A stretch of 64,000 nt of DNA from Whitmania pigra (Eukaryota > Annelida > Clitellata > Hirudinida > Haemopidae): the NCBI GenBank assembly GCA_021613335.1, contig JAJTWR010000044.1:1165001-1229000 (forward strand), written 5' to 3'. Shown here piece after piece: positions 63,361 through 64,000 of this stretch; position 1 is the stretch's first letter; the number at the start of each line of letters is the position of its first letter. A program made the position numbers and the translations under genes. The notes beneath the pieces are model-generated. The model had not been told where the DNA came from. It made no database searches and worked only from the letters and a program-made list of their open reading frames with translations.

Positions 63361-64000
63361 CTCTGATTGCTAAGATGTTTTATCACTATTTAGATGTACG
63401 AGATTTCGACGTGATTTTTTAAAATGCCTGCCTGCAACTGAAGAATGTTTTGGCGTTGTTTATAATTATCACGATTGCTTTCTCAGGTAAAATTAGACAA
63501 TTCTAAAGAGACTCAAACTCTTTAAAATAGTTGATTAAATTACACAAGTTATTTTGCATTCCATAAAAAGCGAGACATCACGTAGATAAATATTATGTAC
63601 ACGTTTCTAAAAATAATCCAGTTGTTTAGAATTGCATCGGTCTAAAGAACGCTTGTTCTAGTGTATAAAACAAACGTTTTTACCAAATACTTATTTTACT
63701 TAGTTCAATTTTTTTTATTATAAACAGATGAATTTAACCATAAATAGCAAGTATTTAATGGTAATGCTAAAAAAATAGCGTCTTCGATTTTTTTTTTACA
63801 AACTTTACCTGAATGACAAAGTCATAAAGCAGAATTTGGACTCCGCAGCAGCGCACTTTTTAAGTTTTGTTATTTTTTCTATTCTATACACATTTTCGGT
63901 ACAGTGTTAACAACGACAATAGTTGTTTTAATCGTTTATTATAATTAGTCACCTTATTGTGTTATTATATTACTAAGCACTAAGTATCGGAGGATATATG
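63361..64000. other. upstream region of the NWD2-type gene
   Basis: No further coding exon was recognised before the right edge; promoter or a 5' untranslated exon may lie here. No in-frame upstream Met extends the first coding exon. Confidence 0.35.

Overview
The window is nuclear DNA of an AT-rich animal. Genes are split into many short exons with GT-AG introns and are buried in DNA-transposon debris. The protein set (VPS9D1, basigin, UBR7, NWD2-type NACHT/WD40 protein, tau-tubulin kinase, NAALADase family, mitochondrial RF1, a CCHamide/bombesin-receptor-like GPCR copy and an amidated-neuropeptide precursor) points to a bilaterian invertebrate, most likely a protostome. I cannot name the phylum from sequence alone. 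Nothing bacterial, viral or CRISPR-like is visible.

Layout. 0-0.8 kb: end of a hAT element. 1.2-1.9 kb (-): a two-exon gene for a precursor of three short amidated peptides ending in F-V-amide, the most novel-looking item here. 2.9-4.5 kb: an almost intact Tc1/mariner element. 4.9-10.2 kb (-): VPS9D1, whose largest intron holds nested Tigger-type elements. 11.3-13.4 kb (-): basigin/CD147-type immunoglobulin protein. 14.2-21.5 kb (-): a twelve-exon gene with four HMG boxes, three of them recent exon-pair duplicates; a hAT element with a perfect target duplication sits just inside one splice donor. 22.9-26.6 kb (+): mitochondrial release factor MTRF1L. 27.5-33.5 kb (+): type II membrane M28 peptidase of the FOLH1/NAALADase family; intron 1 carries a Tigger element split by a hAT element. 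33.5-37.5 kb: transposon remnants and an intronless, broken GPCR copy between 74-bp direct repeats. 37.6-42.9 kb (-): POMGNT1-like Golgi protein with altered catalytic motifs. 43.0-43.6 kb: a MITE carrying a degenerate TTAGGG-like minisatellite. 45.5-49.3 kb (+): tau-tubulin kinase. 49.9-51.5 kb: Tigger with a LINE scrap inside. 51.7-53.6 kb (-): UBR7. 55.9-63.4 kb (-): an NWD2-type STAND NTPase of 1843 residues.

Gene models were built by hand by chaining open frames with GT/AG sites; exon coordinates are given in each entry and the reading phase was checked through every junction. The genes are unrelated housekeeping, signalling and membrane functions, so no operon-like co-operation is implied. 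The notable pattern is architectural: about ten recognisable DNA-transposon insertions of at least four families (hAT, Tc1, two Tigger/pogo types, one unclassified MITE) sit in introns or between genes, several nested, while exons remain clean.
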